Source of the DNA: Clostridium tepidum | GTDB taxonomy: Bacteria > Bacillota > Clostridia > Clostridiales > Clostridiaceae | Direction of reading: 5' to 3' | Assembly: GCF_002008345.1 (NCBI RefSeq) | Contig: NZ_MRAE01000015.1 | Location: forward strand, 1 to 64,000 | DNA length: 64,000 bases | Notes under the pieces: model-generated | The model's input: the letters and a program-made list of their open reading frames with translations, nothing else | The model's database searches: none | Told to the model about the DNA's origin: nothing | In this document: one piece after another, positions 24,558-34,093 of the stretch | Layout of the letters: the number at the start of each line of letters is the position of its first letter | Numbering within the stretch: position 1 is the stretch's first letter | Made by a program: the position numbers and the translations under genes

Positions 24558-26495
24558 ATGTCAAAAGGAACTTATTATGTAACAACACCTATATATTATC
24601 CATCAGCTAAACTTCATATAGGAAATACCTATACAACAGTTGCTGCAGATGCTTTAGCTAGATTTAAAAGACTTACAGGTTATGATGTAATGTTTTTAAC
24701 AGGTACAGATGAGCACGGACAAAAGATACAAAGATTAGCAGAAGCTAAAAAAGTTACACCTAAGGCCTATGTAGATGAAATAGTAGCAGGAATAAAAGAA
24801 CTATGGAAAATGATGAATATAGACTATGACAAATTTATAAGAACGACAGATGAATACCACGTAGAATTAGTGCAAAAAATATTCAAAACATTGTATGATA
24901 AAGGGGATATATACAAAAGTGAGTATTCAGGATGGTATTGTACACCTTGTGAATCATTTTGGACAGAAACTCAATTAGAAGATGGAAAGTGCCCAGATTG
25001 TGGAAGACCTGTAGAAAAAGCAAAAGAGGAGGCATATTTCTTTAAAATGTCAAAATATGCTCCTAAACTTATAGAGTATATAGAGTCACATCCAGAATTT
25101 ATACAACCAGAATCAAGAAAAAATGAAATGCTAAATAACTTTTTAAAACCTGGACTTCAGGATTTATGTGTATCTAGAACATCTTTTGATTGGGGAATAC
25201 CAGTTACTTTTGATGAAAAACATGTAATTTATGTTTGGATAGACGCACTTGCTAATTATATAACAGCATTAGGATATAATACAGAAAATGATGAATTATA
25301 TAAAAAATATTGGCCAGCAGATGTACACTTAGTTGGTAAGGATATATTAAGATTTCATACTATATATTGGCCAATTATGCTTATGGCATTAGATTTACCT
25401 CTTCCAAAGCAAGTATTTGGTCATGGATGGCTTTTGGTAGATGGAGGCAAAATGTCAAAATCTAAAGGTAATGTAGTAGATCCAGTAGTTTTAGTAAATC
25501 ATTTTGGCACAGATCCTGTAAGATACTATCTTCTTAGAGAAATACCTTTTGGAGCAGATGGAATGTTTAATAATGAGATTTTTATTAAGAAAATAAATTC
25601 AGATTTAGCAAATGATTTAGGAAACTTATTATCTAGAACAATAGCTATGATAGAAAAATATTTTGGTGGAGAAATACCAGAGGGGAATTGTAAAGAGGAT
25701 ATAGATGAAGATTTAATAAAACTAGCTCTTGAAACACCAAAAAAAGTAGAAGAAAATATGGAAAAATTAAGAATACCAGAAGCTTTGGAAGAAATTTGGA
25801 CATTTATAGGAAGAGCTAATAAATATATAGATGAAACAACACCATGGATTCTTGCAAAAGATGAATCTAAAAAAGAAAGATTAGGAACAGTATTATATAA
25901 TTTAGTGGAAAGCTTAAGAATAATATCAGTATGTATATCAGCATTCATGCCAGAAACAAGTATAAAAATAAACAAACAAATAAATGCGGATATATTAACT
26001 TGGGATAGTTTAAATGAATTTAATGGAACTAAGTCAGGTACAAAGGTTAAAAAAGGAGAAGCAATATTCCCAAGAATAGATGTAGAAAAGAAAATAGAAG
26101 AATTAAATAAGCTTAAAGAAGAGCAATTAAAACAAAATAAAGCTAAAAATATAGCACCTATAAAAGAAGAAATAACTATAGATGATTTTGAAAAAATAGA
26201 TCTAAGAGTAGCTAAAGTTTTAGAATGTGAAACTATAAAAGGGGCTAAAAAATTATTAAAATTAAAAGTTAGTTTAGGTGGAGAAGAAAGACAAATAGTT
26301 TCAGGAATAGCCAAATACTATAAACCACAAGATTTAGTAGGTAAAAAAGTGATATTAGTAGCTAATTTAAAACCTGTTAAATTAAGAGGGGAATTGTCAC
26401 AAGGAATGATTTTATCAGCTGCAACAGAAGATGATAGTGAGTTATTTGTAACAACTATAGATGGAGATATTGAAGAAGGAAATATAGTAAGATAA
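24558..26495 (+). CDS. metG: Methionyl-tRNA synthetase
   Basis: A class I synthetase of about 645 residues that charges tRNA-Met. It has HIGNTYTTV (HIGH motif), zinc-knuckle cysteines CTPCES and [17 protein letters not shown] (KMSKS motif), an anticodon-binding helical domain, and a C-terminal EMAPII/Trbp-like tRNA-binding domain (about 540-645: DFEKIDLRVAKVLECE, KLKVSLGGEERQIVSGIAKY-like strands). Two ATGs are adjacent (24555 and 24558); the second has better spacing to AAAGGAGG. It is regulated by the T-box upstream. Confidence 0.96.
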   Translation: MSKGTYYVTTPIYYPSAKLHIGNTYTTVAADALARFKRLTGYDVMFLTGTDEHGQKIQRLAEAKKVTPKAYVDEIVAGIKELWKMMNIDYDKFIRTTDEYHVELVQKIFKTLYDKGDIYKSEYSGWYCTPCESFWTETQLEDGKCPDCGRPVEKAKEEAYFFKMSKYAPKLIEYIESHPEFIQPESRKNEMLNNFLKPGLQDLCVSRTSFDWGIPVTFDEKHVIYVWIDALANYITALGYNTENDELYKKYWPADVHLVGKDILRFHTIYWPIMLMALDLPLPKQVFGHGWLLVDGGKMSKSKGNVVDPVVLVNHFGTDPVRYYLLREIPFGADGMFNNEIFIKKINSDLANDLGNLLSRTIAMIEKYFGGEIPEGNCKEDIDEDLIKLALETPKKVEENMEKLRIPEALEEIWTFIGRANKYIDETTPWILAKDESKKERLGTVLYNLVESLRIISVCISAFMPETSIKINKQINADILTWDSLNEFNGTKSGTKVKKGEAIFPRIDVEKKIEELNKLKEEQLKQNKAKNIAPIKEEITIDDFEKIDLRVAKVLECETIKGAKKLLKLKVSLGGEERQIVSGIAKYYKPQDLVGKKVILVANLKPVKLRGELSQGMILSAATEDDSELFVTTIDGDIEEGNIVR

Positions 26496-26511
26496 GAATT
26501 AAAGATATTAT

Positions 26512-26552
26512 AAACAAAGCTGTTGACAAATAAAGTTAACAGCTTTGTTTTA
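26512..26552 (+). terminator. Terminator after metG
   Basis: AAACAAAGCTGTT / AACAGCTTTGTTT stem (13 bp) plus T residues. Confidence 0.88.
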
Positions 26553-26773
26553 GGTACATAATATATTGAAAGTAGTAAATTTACAATTTATAATTTATTT
26601 TGTAATATATTATCATAAAAAAGGTTATTGACTTAAGAGTAGTTTTTATTACCTATAAAGCTTGTGAAATAGTTATCTAAAGATATAGTTGCTTTTTTCC
26701 TACTTCAGAGAGTATGGAAATATTAAGCAGATGGTATTTATTGAAAAAATATTAAAGTGAGGAGTTTGGGAAA

Positions 26774-28279
26774 ATGAAATTTTTAATATCATCAATAATA
26801 GGTGGAATAATAGGTTATCTTACTAATTGGATAGCTATAAAAATGTTATTTAGGCCTTATGAAGAGAAAAGAATATTTGGTATAAAGGTTCCATTTACAC
26901 CAGGACTTATTCCAAAAGAAAAAACTAGGATAGCCAAAAGTGTAGGCAACGCTATAGGAGAGCATTTATTATCTAGTGAAATTATTGTAAAGTCCTTATG
27001 TAGTGAAAGTATGAATAATAGACTTAAAGTTTGGATAAGGCAAAAAGTATATTCCTTAATTACAACAAAAAAAACTTTGGAAGACAAATTTAAGGAATTT
27101 TTAGATCTTAAGTATGAGTATTTTATAAATGCTTTAAAATCTAGTTTAGGTAAGTTAACTATTAATAACTTAAGAAATGAAAAAAATAGAGAGAAAATAA
27201 AAGATATTGTAAAAATTAAGTTAGAAAAAATATTATCTATTAATGGTAATGATATTACCAACAATTACATATACAAACAAATTAGAACAAGTATAATAAA
27301 TAATTCTAATCAATATTTAAAGTCAGATGATTTTAAATATAATTTAAAAAATTTAATTTTGAAAAATATAAAAAATGAAAAAATTTCAAATAAAAAAATA
27401 TCAGATATAATTCCTAATAATTTTACATCAAATTTAAAAGTATATGTCTATAGAAAGAAAGATAATTTGGCAAATTATATAAATGAAACAATTAAAGAAG
27501 AAGAAAATATAAATAAGATAAAAAATATATTAAAAGAAGTTATAAACAATAATGTAAATTCTTTGATGGCAATGTTTGTGGATATAAATGCTATATCAAA
27601 TAAAATAGTTATATTTTTAGAAGATTATTTACAAAGAGAAGAAACTAAGGATAAAATTTCTCTTTTAGTAAATGAGAGTATAGATAAAATTTTAGATACA
27701 AATCTAGAAGATATTGCACAAAATATACCTGAAAATAATAAGGATATAATTGTAGATGAAATAGTAACTCTATTATCACAAAAAGTTCAAACTACGGGGA
27801 TAATTTTAGAAGTAATAGAAAAAATAGAGAATAATATCAAAGAAAAAAATTCTTTAAATGAGATAATAGAAAAAATAAATATAAATCTATATGAATTTAT
27901 AAATAATACCATAAACAACTTTATAAATAGTGAAAATTTTGAAATTATAATTAATAATTTGATAAATAGTGTAATTGAAAACTTTATGAAAACACCTATA
28001 TGTGAATTAACTAGAGGAAATGAAGAAGGAATACTAAATACTAGTTACCAAGTGGTAAAAAATGTATATAATAAATTTATAGAAAACCAAGCAGAAGAGG
28101 TTATTTCAATCCTTGATATATCTCATATTGTGGAAGAAAGAATAAATGAATTTGATGTATATTTAGCTGAAGAAATAATATTAGAAATATGTAGTAAAGA
28201 GTTAAAAGCCATAACTTGGTTGGGAGGATTATTAGGTGCTTTAATAGGAATTTTATCCCCTATATTAAGCAAGATGTGA
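26774..28279 (+). CDS. DUF445 family membrane protein
   Basis: A 501-residue protein of the DUF445 (YheB/YtwF-like) family. It has an N-terminal helix with GGIIGYLTNWIAIKMLFRPYEE and the nearby VPFTPGLIPKEKTRIAKSVG, both family hallmarks. A long Lys/Asn/Glu-rich helical middle follows, and a C-terminal helix WLGGLLGALIGILSP that mirrors the first. Both ends are probably in the membrane with the helical part outside or between them. It is used in sporulation in some Bacillus members, but no role is shown here. It ends in TGA. Confidence 0.85.
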   Translation: MKFLISSIIGGIIGYLTNWIAIKMLFRPYEEKRIFGIKVPFTPGLIPKEKTRIAKSVGNAIGEHLLSSEIIVKSLCSESMNNRLKVWIRQKVYSLITTKKTLEDKFKEFLDLKYEYFINALKSSLGKLTINNLRNEKNREKIKDIVKIKLEKILSINGNDITNNYIYKQIRTSIINNSNQYLKSDDFKYNLKNLILKNIKNEKISNKKISDIIPNNFTSNLKVYVYRKKDNLANYINETIKEEENINKIKNILKEVINNNVNSLMAMFVDINAISNKIVIFLEDYLQREETKDKISLLVNESIDKILDTNLEDIAQNIPENNKDIIVDEIVTLLSQKVQTTGIILEVIEKIENNIKEKNSLNEIIEKININLYEFINNTINNFINSENFEIIINNLINSVIENFMKTPICELTRGNEEGILNTSYQVVKNVYNKFIENQAEEVISILDISHIVEERINEFDVYLAEEIILEICSKELKAITWLGGLLGALIGILSPILSKM

Positions 28280-28430
28280 TTAAATTTCCAGTAATTTTTA
28301 ATTGTTATAAATATTATTTTTGACTAATTTAAAAATTTTAATTATAATATATAAAAAATGAAAATTTATTAAGAATATATTAATAAAGTTTAAAGAAAAA
28401 ATTAAAATATTGGGATTTGGAGGCAATTCT

Positions 28431-29225
28431 ATGAAAAAATATAGAATATTTGATGCTCATGCCCATTATGATGATGAAGCTTTTGATGAAGATAGAAGTG
28501 AAGTTATAAAGGAACTTGAAGAATTTGGTGTATTAGGGGTGCTAAACTGTGGGTCTTCTATAGCTACTTCTAAAACATCAGTGGAATTGAGTAACAAATA
28601 TGATTTCTTTTATGCAACAGTAGGAGTGCACCCAGAAAATGCAGAAGAAATTAATGAAAAAACATTAGATGAAATAGAAGTATTATCAAAAAATAAAAAA
28701 GTGAAAGCTATAGGAGAAATAGGATTAGATTATTATTATAAAGAAAATCCTGAAAGAGATATTCAAATAAAAGCTTTCAAAAAGCAAATGCAATTAGCAG
28801 AAAAATTGAATTTACCTGTAGTAATACATGATAGAGATGCACATAAGGATACATTGGATATTATAAAGCAATTTCCTAATGTAAAAGGTGAAGTTCATTG
28901 TTTTTCAGGTAGTGTAGAGTTTGCTAAGCAGTGTATAGATTTAGGATATTATATAGGGGTTACGGGAGTAGTAACTTTTAAAAATGCTAAAAAAATAATT
29001 GAAGTTATAAAAAATGTTCCGTTAGATAGAATTTTAGTTGAAACTGATTGTCCATATATGGCGCCCACTCCTTTAAGAGGTAAAAGAAATAGATCTGATT
29101 ATATAGTATATATGATAGATAAAATAGCAGAAATAAAAGAAATAAGTTCTGAAGAAGTAACTTCACAAATATTAATTAATATAAAAGATTTATTTAGCAT
29201 AGATGTTATAAAAAATAATGATTGA
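28431..29225 (+). CDS. tatD: TatD-family metal-dependent DNase
   Basis: A 264-residue TIM-barrel metallohydrolase. The signature FDAHAHYDDEAFDEDR, GVHPENA, AIGEIGLDYYY, PVVIHDRDA, GEVHCFSGS and LVETDCPYMAP provide the metal ligands. The family has 3'-5' exonuclease and DNA-repair roles. The start at 28431 follows GGAGG; the longer frame at 28410 is not used. Gene order metG-(DUF445)-tatD-yabE matches Bacillus apart from the DUF445 insertion. Stop codon TGA. Confidence 0.93.
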   Translation: MKKYRIFDAHAHYDDEAFDEDRSEVIKELEEFGVLGVLNCGSSIATSKTSVELSNKYDFFYATVGVHPENAEEINEKTLDEIEVLSKNKKVKAIGEIGLDYYYKENPERDIQIKAFKKQMQLAEKLNLPVVIHDRDAHKDTLDIIKQFPNVKGEVHCFSGSVEFAKQCIDLGYYIGVTGVVTFKNAKKIIEVIKNVPLDRILVETDCPYMAPTPLRGKRNRSDYIVYMIDKIAEIKEISSEEVTSQILINIKDLFSIDVIKNND

Positions 29226-29271
29226 AAATATGGGAAATATTAATAATAATTCTAAATTTCTCATATATTTT
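29225..29271 (+). terminator. Likely terminator after tatD
   Basis: AAAATATGGGAAAT pairs with ATTTCTCATATATTTT across a 16-base loop with one G-U pair. Confidence 0.6.
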
Positions 29272-29389
29272 AAATAAATTTGTTTTGAAATATTCCACCG
29301 ATATCCTTTATTTAAAAAGCAATTTATAACAAATTTATATAGATAATATGCACAAAGGCTGCATTATTAACCAAAAAGCACGAGCAAAT

Positions 29390-29418
29390 TTGACAGATTT
29401 AATCATACAGAATATAAT
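29390..29418 (+). promoter_or_regulatory. Consensus sigma-A promoter
   Basis: TTGACA (29390-29395), 17-base spacer, TATAAT (29413-29418): a perfect consensus, 33 bases before the start of the G5/3D gene. Confidence 0.88.
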
Positions 29419-29450
29419 AGCAATGTTGCTCTTGCCCGAAGGAGGTTTTA

Positions 29451-30509
29451 ATGGTGGAAAAATTTAAAAAGAAAATTAAAGAATATTTTTCCAATGGTCC
29501 TAAGGCAATTTTGATTGTTGTAGTAATCTTAATGACAGCGAGCATAATATTTACTAATATGAGAAAAACAATAATTGTTTCAATAGACGGAAAAGAAACT
29601 CAAAAAATTACAACATTTAAAAAAACATATGCAGAAGCCTTAATGTCGAAAAATATACAAGTAGGACCAAAGGACAAAGTTCAGCCCAAATTGGACACTG
29701 AAATTAAAGACGGAAGCAAATTAAGCATAAAGAAAGCAGTTAAAGTTAGCGTAGAAGTTGATGGTAAAAAATTAGCTATTCAATCAGCACAAGACAACAT
29801 AGGTAATATGTTAAAAGAAGAAGGGATAAAAGTTAAAAAACTTGATAGAGTAGTCCCAAGTAAAGAAGAGAAAATAAAAAAAGGATTAAATGTAACAATT
29901 ACGAGAGTAGAAGAAAAATTAATAAAGAGCAAAAAAGATATAGATTATGAAACAGTAGTTAAAGATGATAATTCTCTTGAAAAAGGTGATAAAAAAGTTG
30001 TAAGAGAAGGACAGAATGGAGAAAAAGAGGTAACAATAAAAGTAATTTATGAAGATGGAAAAGAAAAAGCAAGAAAAGTGGTATCAGAAAGCATAAAAAA
30101 ACAACCAGTATCTAAGGTAGTTGCAATGGGAACTAAGACAACAAGTATTAATGCTCTTTCAAGAGGTGGAAGTATTACTGGTACACCAAGTGGTAGATCA
30201 TTAAGAATGAGAGCTACAGCATATACATCAAGTTATGAAGATACAGGTAAGAGTCCTGGAAGTCCTGGATTTGGAGTTACAGCTACAGGAACTACAGCAA
30301 GAAGAAATCCAGGTGGATATAGTTCAATAGCAGTAGATCCAAGGGTAATACCTTTAGGAACAAAGCTATTTGTTGAAGGATATGGATATGCTATAGCAGA
30401 AGATACCGGTGGAGCAATAAAAGGAAATGTTATTGATCTATACTTTGATTCCAATGTTGAAGTAGCAAATTGGGGTTCAAGATGGGTAAATGTTTATATT
30501 TTAGACTAA
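29451..30509 (+). CDS. YabE-like cell-wall protein with DUF348, G5 and 3D domains
   Basis: A 352-residue exported protein. One N-terminal helix (residues 18-37) is followed by two ubiquitin-like DUF348 repeats (about 40-150), a G5 domain (about 150-230) and a C-terminal 3D domain (about 245-352). The 3D domain has VDPRVIPLGTKLFVEGYG and IAEDTGGAIKGNVIDLYF and its three conserved Asp, as in Rpf/MltA-type lytic transglycosylases. It corresponds to B. subtilis yabE and to the resuscitation-promoting-factor-like Sps/Yab proteins. A perfect promoter precedes it and AAGGAGG precedes the ATG. Confidence 0.9.
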   Translation: MVEKFKKKIKEYFSNGPKAILIVVVILMTASIIFTNMRKTIIVSIDGKETQKITTFKKTYAEALMSKNIQVGPKDKVQPKLDTEIKDGSKLSIKKAVKVSVEVDGKKLAIQSAQDNIGNMLKEEGIKVKKLDRVVPSKEEKIKKGLNVTITRVEEKLIKSKKDIDYETVVKDDNSLEKGDKKVVREGQNGEKEVTIKVIYEDGKEKARKVVSESIKKQPVSKVVAMGTKTTSINALSRGGSITGTPSGRSLRMRATAYTSSYEDTGKSPGSPGFGVTATGTTARRNPGGYSSIAVDPRVIPLGTKLFVEGYGYAIAEDTGGAIKGNVIDLYFDSNVEVANWGSRWVNVYILD

Positions 30510-30515
30510 TTTAAG

Positions 30516-30541
30516 TAGGAGCGTTAGCTCCTATTTTTTTC
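30516..30541 (+). terminator. Terminator after YabE-like gene
   Basis: TAGGAGC / GCTCCTA stem with a GTTA loop and eight T residues. Confidence 0.92.
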
Positions 30542-30581
30542 TATTAAAAATATTATATAATAGTTATATTGGAGGGATATT

Positions 30582-31127
30582 ATGATTAAGGAAGTTATAG
30601 TAGTAGAAGGTAGAGATGATATTACAGCAGTAAAAAGAGCAGTAGATGCAGAGATTATAGCTGTAGGTGGCTTTGGCATAAATTCTAAAGTTATAAAAAA
30701 AATAAGAGAAGCTCAAAAAAGGCAGGGAGTAATAGTATTAACAGATCCTGATTATGCAGGGGAAAAAATAAGAAAATATATATGTAATAGAGTTCAAGGG
30801 GTAAAACATGCTTATATATCACAAGAAGAAGGAACTAAAGAAGATGATATAGGAGTAGAAAATGCATCGCCTGAAGCTATAATAAGAGCATTAAACTTAG
30901 CTAAATGTGAAATAAAGCAAGAGAGAAAAGAATTTGATATGAATGATATGATATTTTTTAAATTAACAGCAAGCAAGGAGTCAAAAGAAAGAAGAGAAAA
31001 GCTGGGGATGGCTTTGGGAATAGGATATTGTAATAGCAATCAGTTTATAAAAAGGCTTAATAATTTTGGTATAACAAAAGAAGAATTCATAAAGGCTATA
31101 AAAGATTTAGATAAGGGGAATGAATAA
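30582..31127 (+). CDS. rnmV: Ribonuclease M5
   Basis: A 181-residue TOPRIM nuclease that matures 5S rRNA. TOPRIM landmarks: [11 protein letters not shown] (catalytic Glu), GGFGINSKV and [15 protein letters not shown] with the DxD pair. [15 protein letters not shown]-like sequence is family-specific. It overlaps nothing, but its last codons lie over the ribosome site of rsmA, so the two are coupled as in Bacillus. Confidence 0.93.
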   Translation: MIKEVIVVEGRDDITAVKRAVDAEIIAVGGFGINSKVIKKIREAQKRQGVIVLTDPDYAGEKIRKYICNRVQGVKHAYISQEEGTKEDDIGVENASPEAIIRALNLAKCEIKQERKEFDMNDMIFFKLTASKESKERREKLGMALGIGYCNSNQFIKRLNNFGITKEEFIKAIKDLDKGNE

Positions 31128-31128
31128 T

Positions 31129-31956
31129 ATGAATACAAAAGAAATAGTAAATAAGTATGAATTTAAATTTAACAAAAATTTAGGACAGAATTTTTTAGTA
31201 GATTCATCTGTACTAGAGGATATAATAGAAGGAGCTCAAATAAATAAAGAGGATACTATTATAGAAATAGGACCTGGAGTTGGAACATTAACTAAAGAGC
31301 TTTTAGAAAGAGCAAAAGAAGTTTATTCCATAGAATTAGATGGGGATTTGATACCTATTTTACAAGAAGAATTAAAAGAATATGATAATTTTACATTAAT
31401 ACATAAAGATGCATTAAAAATTAATTTTAATGCATTGATGGAAAATAAGGAGCCCATAAAATTAGTAGCAAACTTACCTTATTATGTAACAACACCTATT
31501 ATATCAAGATTGCTTACAGAAAAATTTGACTTTAAATCACTAACAATAATGATACAAAAAGAAGTAGCAGAAAGAATAAATGCTAAACCCAATTGTAAAG
31601 AATACGGTTCATTAACTGTTTTAGTTCAATATTATTGTGATACGAAAATAATTAGGAAAGTATCCCCAAATTGTTTTATACCAAGACCTAAGGTAGATTC
31701 TATAGTTATAAAATTAGATAAACTATCAGAACCAAGAGTGAGAGTGAAAAGTGAGAAATTATTTTTCAATGTAGTAAGAAGTTCTTTTAATATGAGAAGA
31801 AAAACTTTATGGAATGCGTTAAAAAATTTAAAAATAGATAAAGAAAATATGGAAAGTGCTTTTGAAAGAGCGGGTATAGATCCAAAGCGAAGAGGCGAAA
31901 CTTTATCCATAGAGGAATTTGGAAAACTTTCAGATTGTATATATGATATATTATAA
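31129..31956 (+). CDS. rsmA: 16S rRNA dimethyladenosine transferase (KsgA)
   Basis: A 275-residue class I methyltransferase adding two methyl groups to each of A1518 and A1519 in 16S rRNA. Motifs: [33 protein letters not shown] (the NLPY block), [14 protein letters not shown] and the C-terminal helical domain. The start at 31129 gives better spacing to AAGGGGA than an ATG at 31120. It lies one base after rnmV ends. Confidence 0.95.
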   Translation: MNTKEIVNKYEFKFNKNLGQNFLVDSSVLEDIIEGAQINKEDTIIEIGPGVGTLTKELLERAKEVYSIELDGDLIPILQEELKEYDNFTLIHKDALKINFNALMENKEPIKLVANLPYYVTTPIISRLLTEKFDFKSLTIMIQKEVAERINAKPNCKEYGSLTVLVQYYCDTKIIRKVSPNCFIPRPKVDSIVIKLDKLSEPRVRVKSEKLFFNVVRSSFNMRRKTLWNALKNLKIDKENMESAFERAGIDPKRRGETLSIEEFGKLSDCIYDIL

Positions 31957-32034
31957 TTTAAATAATTAAGTTCACTTTTTGTAAGATAACTCATATATTA
32001 TATTGAATAATTATATTTGGGGGTACAATAAAAA

Positions 32035-33231
32035 GTGGCACAAAAAAAGAATTATAGTAGATACTTTATAATATTAGAAGAAGACGAAAAAGGATACTCT
32101 TTAGGTGTTGATAAATCTGCATCAGGATATGTAAAATTAGAAAATAAAAATGGTAAGTGTAAAATATCGTATTATGTTCAAAATATAAAAAAGCAATCTT
32201 CACCTTATTACATGGTTTTAATATGCAATAAAAAGGGAGCTAAAGACATAATAAAAATAGGAGAAATGAACATAGATGAATACGGAAGGGCAGATATATG
32301 CCATGAGTATCCAGTAGATAACATAGGGAATTGTGGAATAAATGTAGATAAGATATCAGGAGCAGCAATAGTGAAATTTATAGATTCTAATATAATATCT
32401 GTGATGAGTGGATTTTCAACAACAGATATACCAAAATGGAAATCATTTAATATTTTAGAAAATAAGGAAAGGAAAAAAGAAAGTATAAAAGAAGAAAAAA
32501 CTAACAAAACAATATTTGATAAGTATGAGGAAACTATAGAAGAAATAAAAGCTAAGGATAATAGTGATAAGAATAAAAATGAAAGCAATAGAGAAGATGA
32601 CAGTAAAAAGAAATCAGTACAAGAACATAAAGAAAAAGAATTGAATAATGAGATTATAGAAAAAGACAAAAATATAAAAGAAACTGATAAGAAAGACTTA
32701 GATAGTAAAAATAGAGGAAAAGATGCAGAGATAAAAAAAGATAATGAAAAAGTTTTAGACAAAAAAGAAAAACTTATAGAAAAAAATAAAGATGAAAATA
32801 GAAGTAAAAAGAATACTCCTATTGGATTAGAAGGCAAATATTTTAGATCTTTAGTAGAAGGATTAGATAGTGTAGATAATATTACTGATGAAATAAAAAA
32901 TTGCATTTGGTATAAAATAGATGTTCAAAATGAAGATGATATGAGGGATACTTGCAATTATGATAAGTTTATGGTTTTATATAATCCTATGTTGAAATAT
33001 TACCCTTATATAAAAAAACATGGGCACTATATTTTAGGTTACAAATGCGATAATTTAGGTAATATGAAATACTTAGTATATGGAATTCCAGGAGATAAGA
33101 CCAGAGAAGATCAACCATTTAAAGGCAGGACAGGATTTGTGACTTGGATTGAAAATAAAGACAATAATTTAGGATATTGGCTAATGTTTTATGATTATAA
33201 AACTAATAATATATTAATACCTGTTAAATAG
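32035..33231 (+). CDS. Unknown protein with charged central linker
   Basis: A 398-residue soluble protein I do not recognise. A conserved-looking N-terminal domain (about 1-140, YFIILEEDEKGY and ISYYVQNIKKQSSPYYMVL) is joined by a very Lys/Glu-rich linker of roughly 125 residues to a C-terminal domain (about 265-398, FRSLVEGLDSVDNI, YYPYIKKHGHYILGYK, GYWLMFYDY). It has no signal peptide or membrane helix. The tripartite layout is typical of clostridial proteins of unknown role near ksgA, where Bacillus has yabG. GTG start after GGGGG; a terminator follows. Confidence 0.6.
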   Translation: MAQKKNYSRYFIILEEDEKGYSLGVDKSASGYVKLENKNGKCKISYYVQNIKKQSSPYYMVLICNKKGAKDIIKIGEMNIDEYGRADICHEYPVDNIGNCGINVDKISGAAIVKFIDSNIISVMSGFSTTDIPKWKSFNILENKERKKESIKEEKTNKTIFDKYEETIEEIKAKDNSDKNKNESNREDDSKKKSVQEHKEKELNNEIIEKDKNIKETDKKDLDSKNRGKDAEIKKDNEKVLDKKEKLIEKNKDENRSKKNTPIGLEGKYFRSLVEGLDSVDNITDEIKNCIWYKIDVQNEDDMRDTCNYDKFMVLYNPMLKYYPYIKKHGHYILGYKCDNLGNMKYLVYGIPGDKTREDQPFKGRTGFVTWIENKDNNLGYWLMFYDYKTNNILIPVK

Positions 33232-33259
33232 AGGCATGTTAATACATGTCTCTATTTTT
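33229..33259 (+). terminator. Terminator after 32035 gene
   Basis: TAGAGGCATGT / ACATGTCTCTA stem with one G-U pair, TTTTT tail, overlapping the stop codon. Confidence 0.85.
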
Positions 33260-33353
33260 ATTTATATTGGGTTAAAAATTTGTAATTTATATTTTAGAAA
33301 GTTAATAATAAAATTAATTTTAAAGCATATATATGATATATAAGTAGCCATGT

Positions 33354-33398
33354 GGAGGTGAAGAATCACTTATGTATATAATATAAGTGCTATGTATG
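33354..33398 (+). promoter_or_regulatory. Ribosome site separated from start by a hairpin
   Basis: GGAGGTGA near 33354-33361 is followed by a perfect 7-bp hairpin, CACTTAT (33367-33373) with ATAAGTG (33383-33389). Then comes GTG/ATG at 33387/33396. An ATG inside the hairpin (33372) opens a four-codon frame ending at 33386. The hairpin may bring the ribosome site close to the true start, or the tiny frame may act as a leader. Confidence 0.45.
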
Positions 33399-33983
33399 AA
33401 GATGTTAATTATAAATAAAAAGAGATTTGGAGTATTAATAATTATAATTGGATTAATGCTAATACTTTTTGGATTAGAAAAAAATTTTGATAATAGATTA
33501 AAAATAGCAGCATTAATTCATAACAATGTATCTTCTTTTAAGGAGTATAATATATTGGATGAGAAAATTTCATATAAACTTCCTTCTAATTGGGAGAACA
33601 ATGAAGAATTTATTAATAGAGAAGATATAATTTATAATAATTCTTTTATAGATAGAAAAAATAATATGCAAGGATTTATACAACTATGGAATTATAAAGG
33701 GGATTTAAAAACATTTATTAAGAATAGTAAAGAAATATCAGAAAAGCAACAAATAGATTATACAAAATATAGTGTTGTGCCTGTAGAGATTAATAATATG
33801 AAAGGATATTTAGTTCAATATTCTATATTGAAAGAAAACAAAGAGTATGTAGCTTATGAATATTTTTTAAAACTAGAAGAAAAATTTATTAGAGTTTCAT
33901 TTTTTATACCAGAAAAATATCATCAGGAGAGTATAGAAACTGTATTTAACACTATATTAAAAAATATCGTCTGTAAGCATTAA
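33396..33983 (+). CDS. Membrane-anchored extracytoplasmic protein, unknown
   Basis: About 195 residues. One helix near the N terminus (about 11-27, GVLIIIIGLMLILFGLE) is followed by an extracellular domain with SYKLPSNWENNEEFINR and NNMKGYLVQYSIL, which resembles the PsbP/DUF1795-like surface domain that begins with a KLPxxW-type strand. The family has no established function. The exact start is uncertain: GTG 33387, ATG 33396 or ATG 33402 are in frame, and the best ribosome site lies upstream of a hairpin. A terminator follows. Confidence 0.6.
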   Translation: MKMLIINKKRFGVLIIIIGLMLILFGLEKNFDNRLKIAALIHNNVSSFKEYNILDEKISYKLPSNWENNEEFINREDIIYNNSFIDRKNNMQGFIQLWNYKGDLKTFIKNSKEISEKQQIDYTKYSVVPVEINNMKGYLVQYSILKENKEYVAYEYFLKLEEKFIRVSFFIPEKYHQESIETVFNTILKNIVCKH

Positions 33984-34024
33984 AAAAGTCCATTGTATTG
34001 ATGTTTCAATACAATGGTTTTTTA
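33982..34024 (+). terminator. Terminator after 33396 gene
   Basis: CCATTGTATTG / CAATACAATGG stem (11 bp) with six-base loop and a T run. Confidence 0.92.
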
Positions 34025-34093
34025 ATTTACAATGATAAAAATTATGTTATAATGTTGTTATATTTCAATAATATTATATGGAGGTATAATTAA

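Noticed and set aside
25526-26314. 262-codon minus-strand frame across metG
   Set aside because: Low-complexity Ser/Phe/Ile composition typical of the complement of an A+T-rich gene; metG on the + strand is beyond doubt.
29644-29652. Spo0A boxes inside coding regions (here and near 47333 in ileS)
   Set aside because: Seven-base matches within genes, without promoter context, expected by chance.
32208-32906. 232-codon minus-strand frame
   Set aside because: Mirror of the Lys/Glu-rich linker of the 32035 gene, giving Ser/Phe/Leu runs; no ribosome site.
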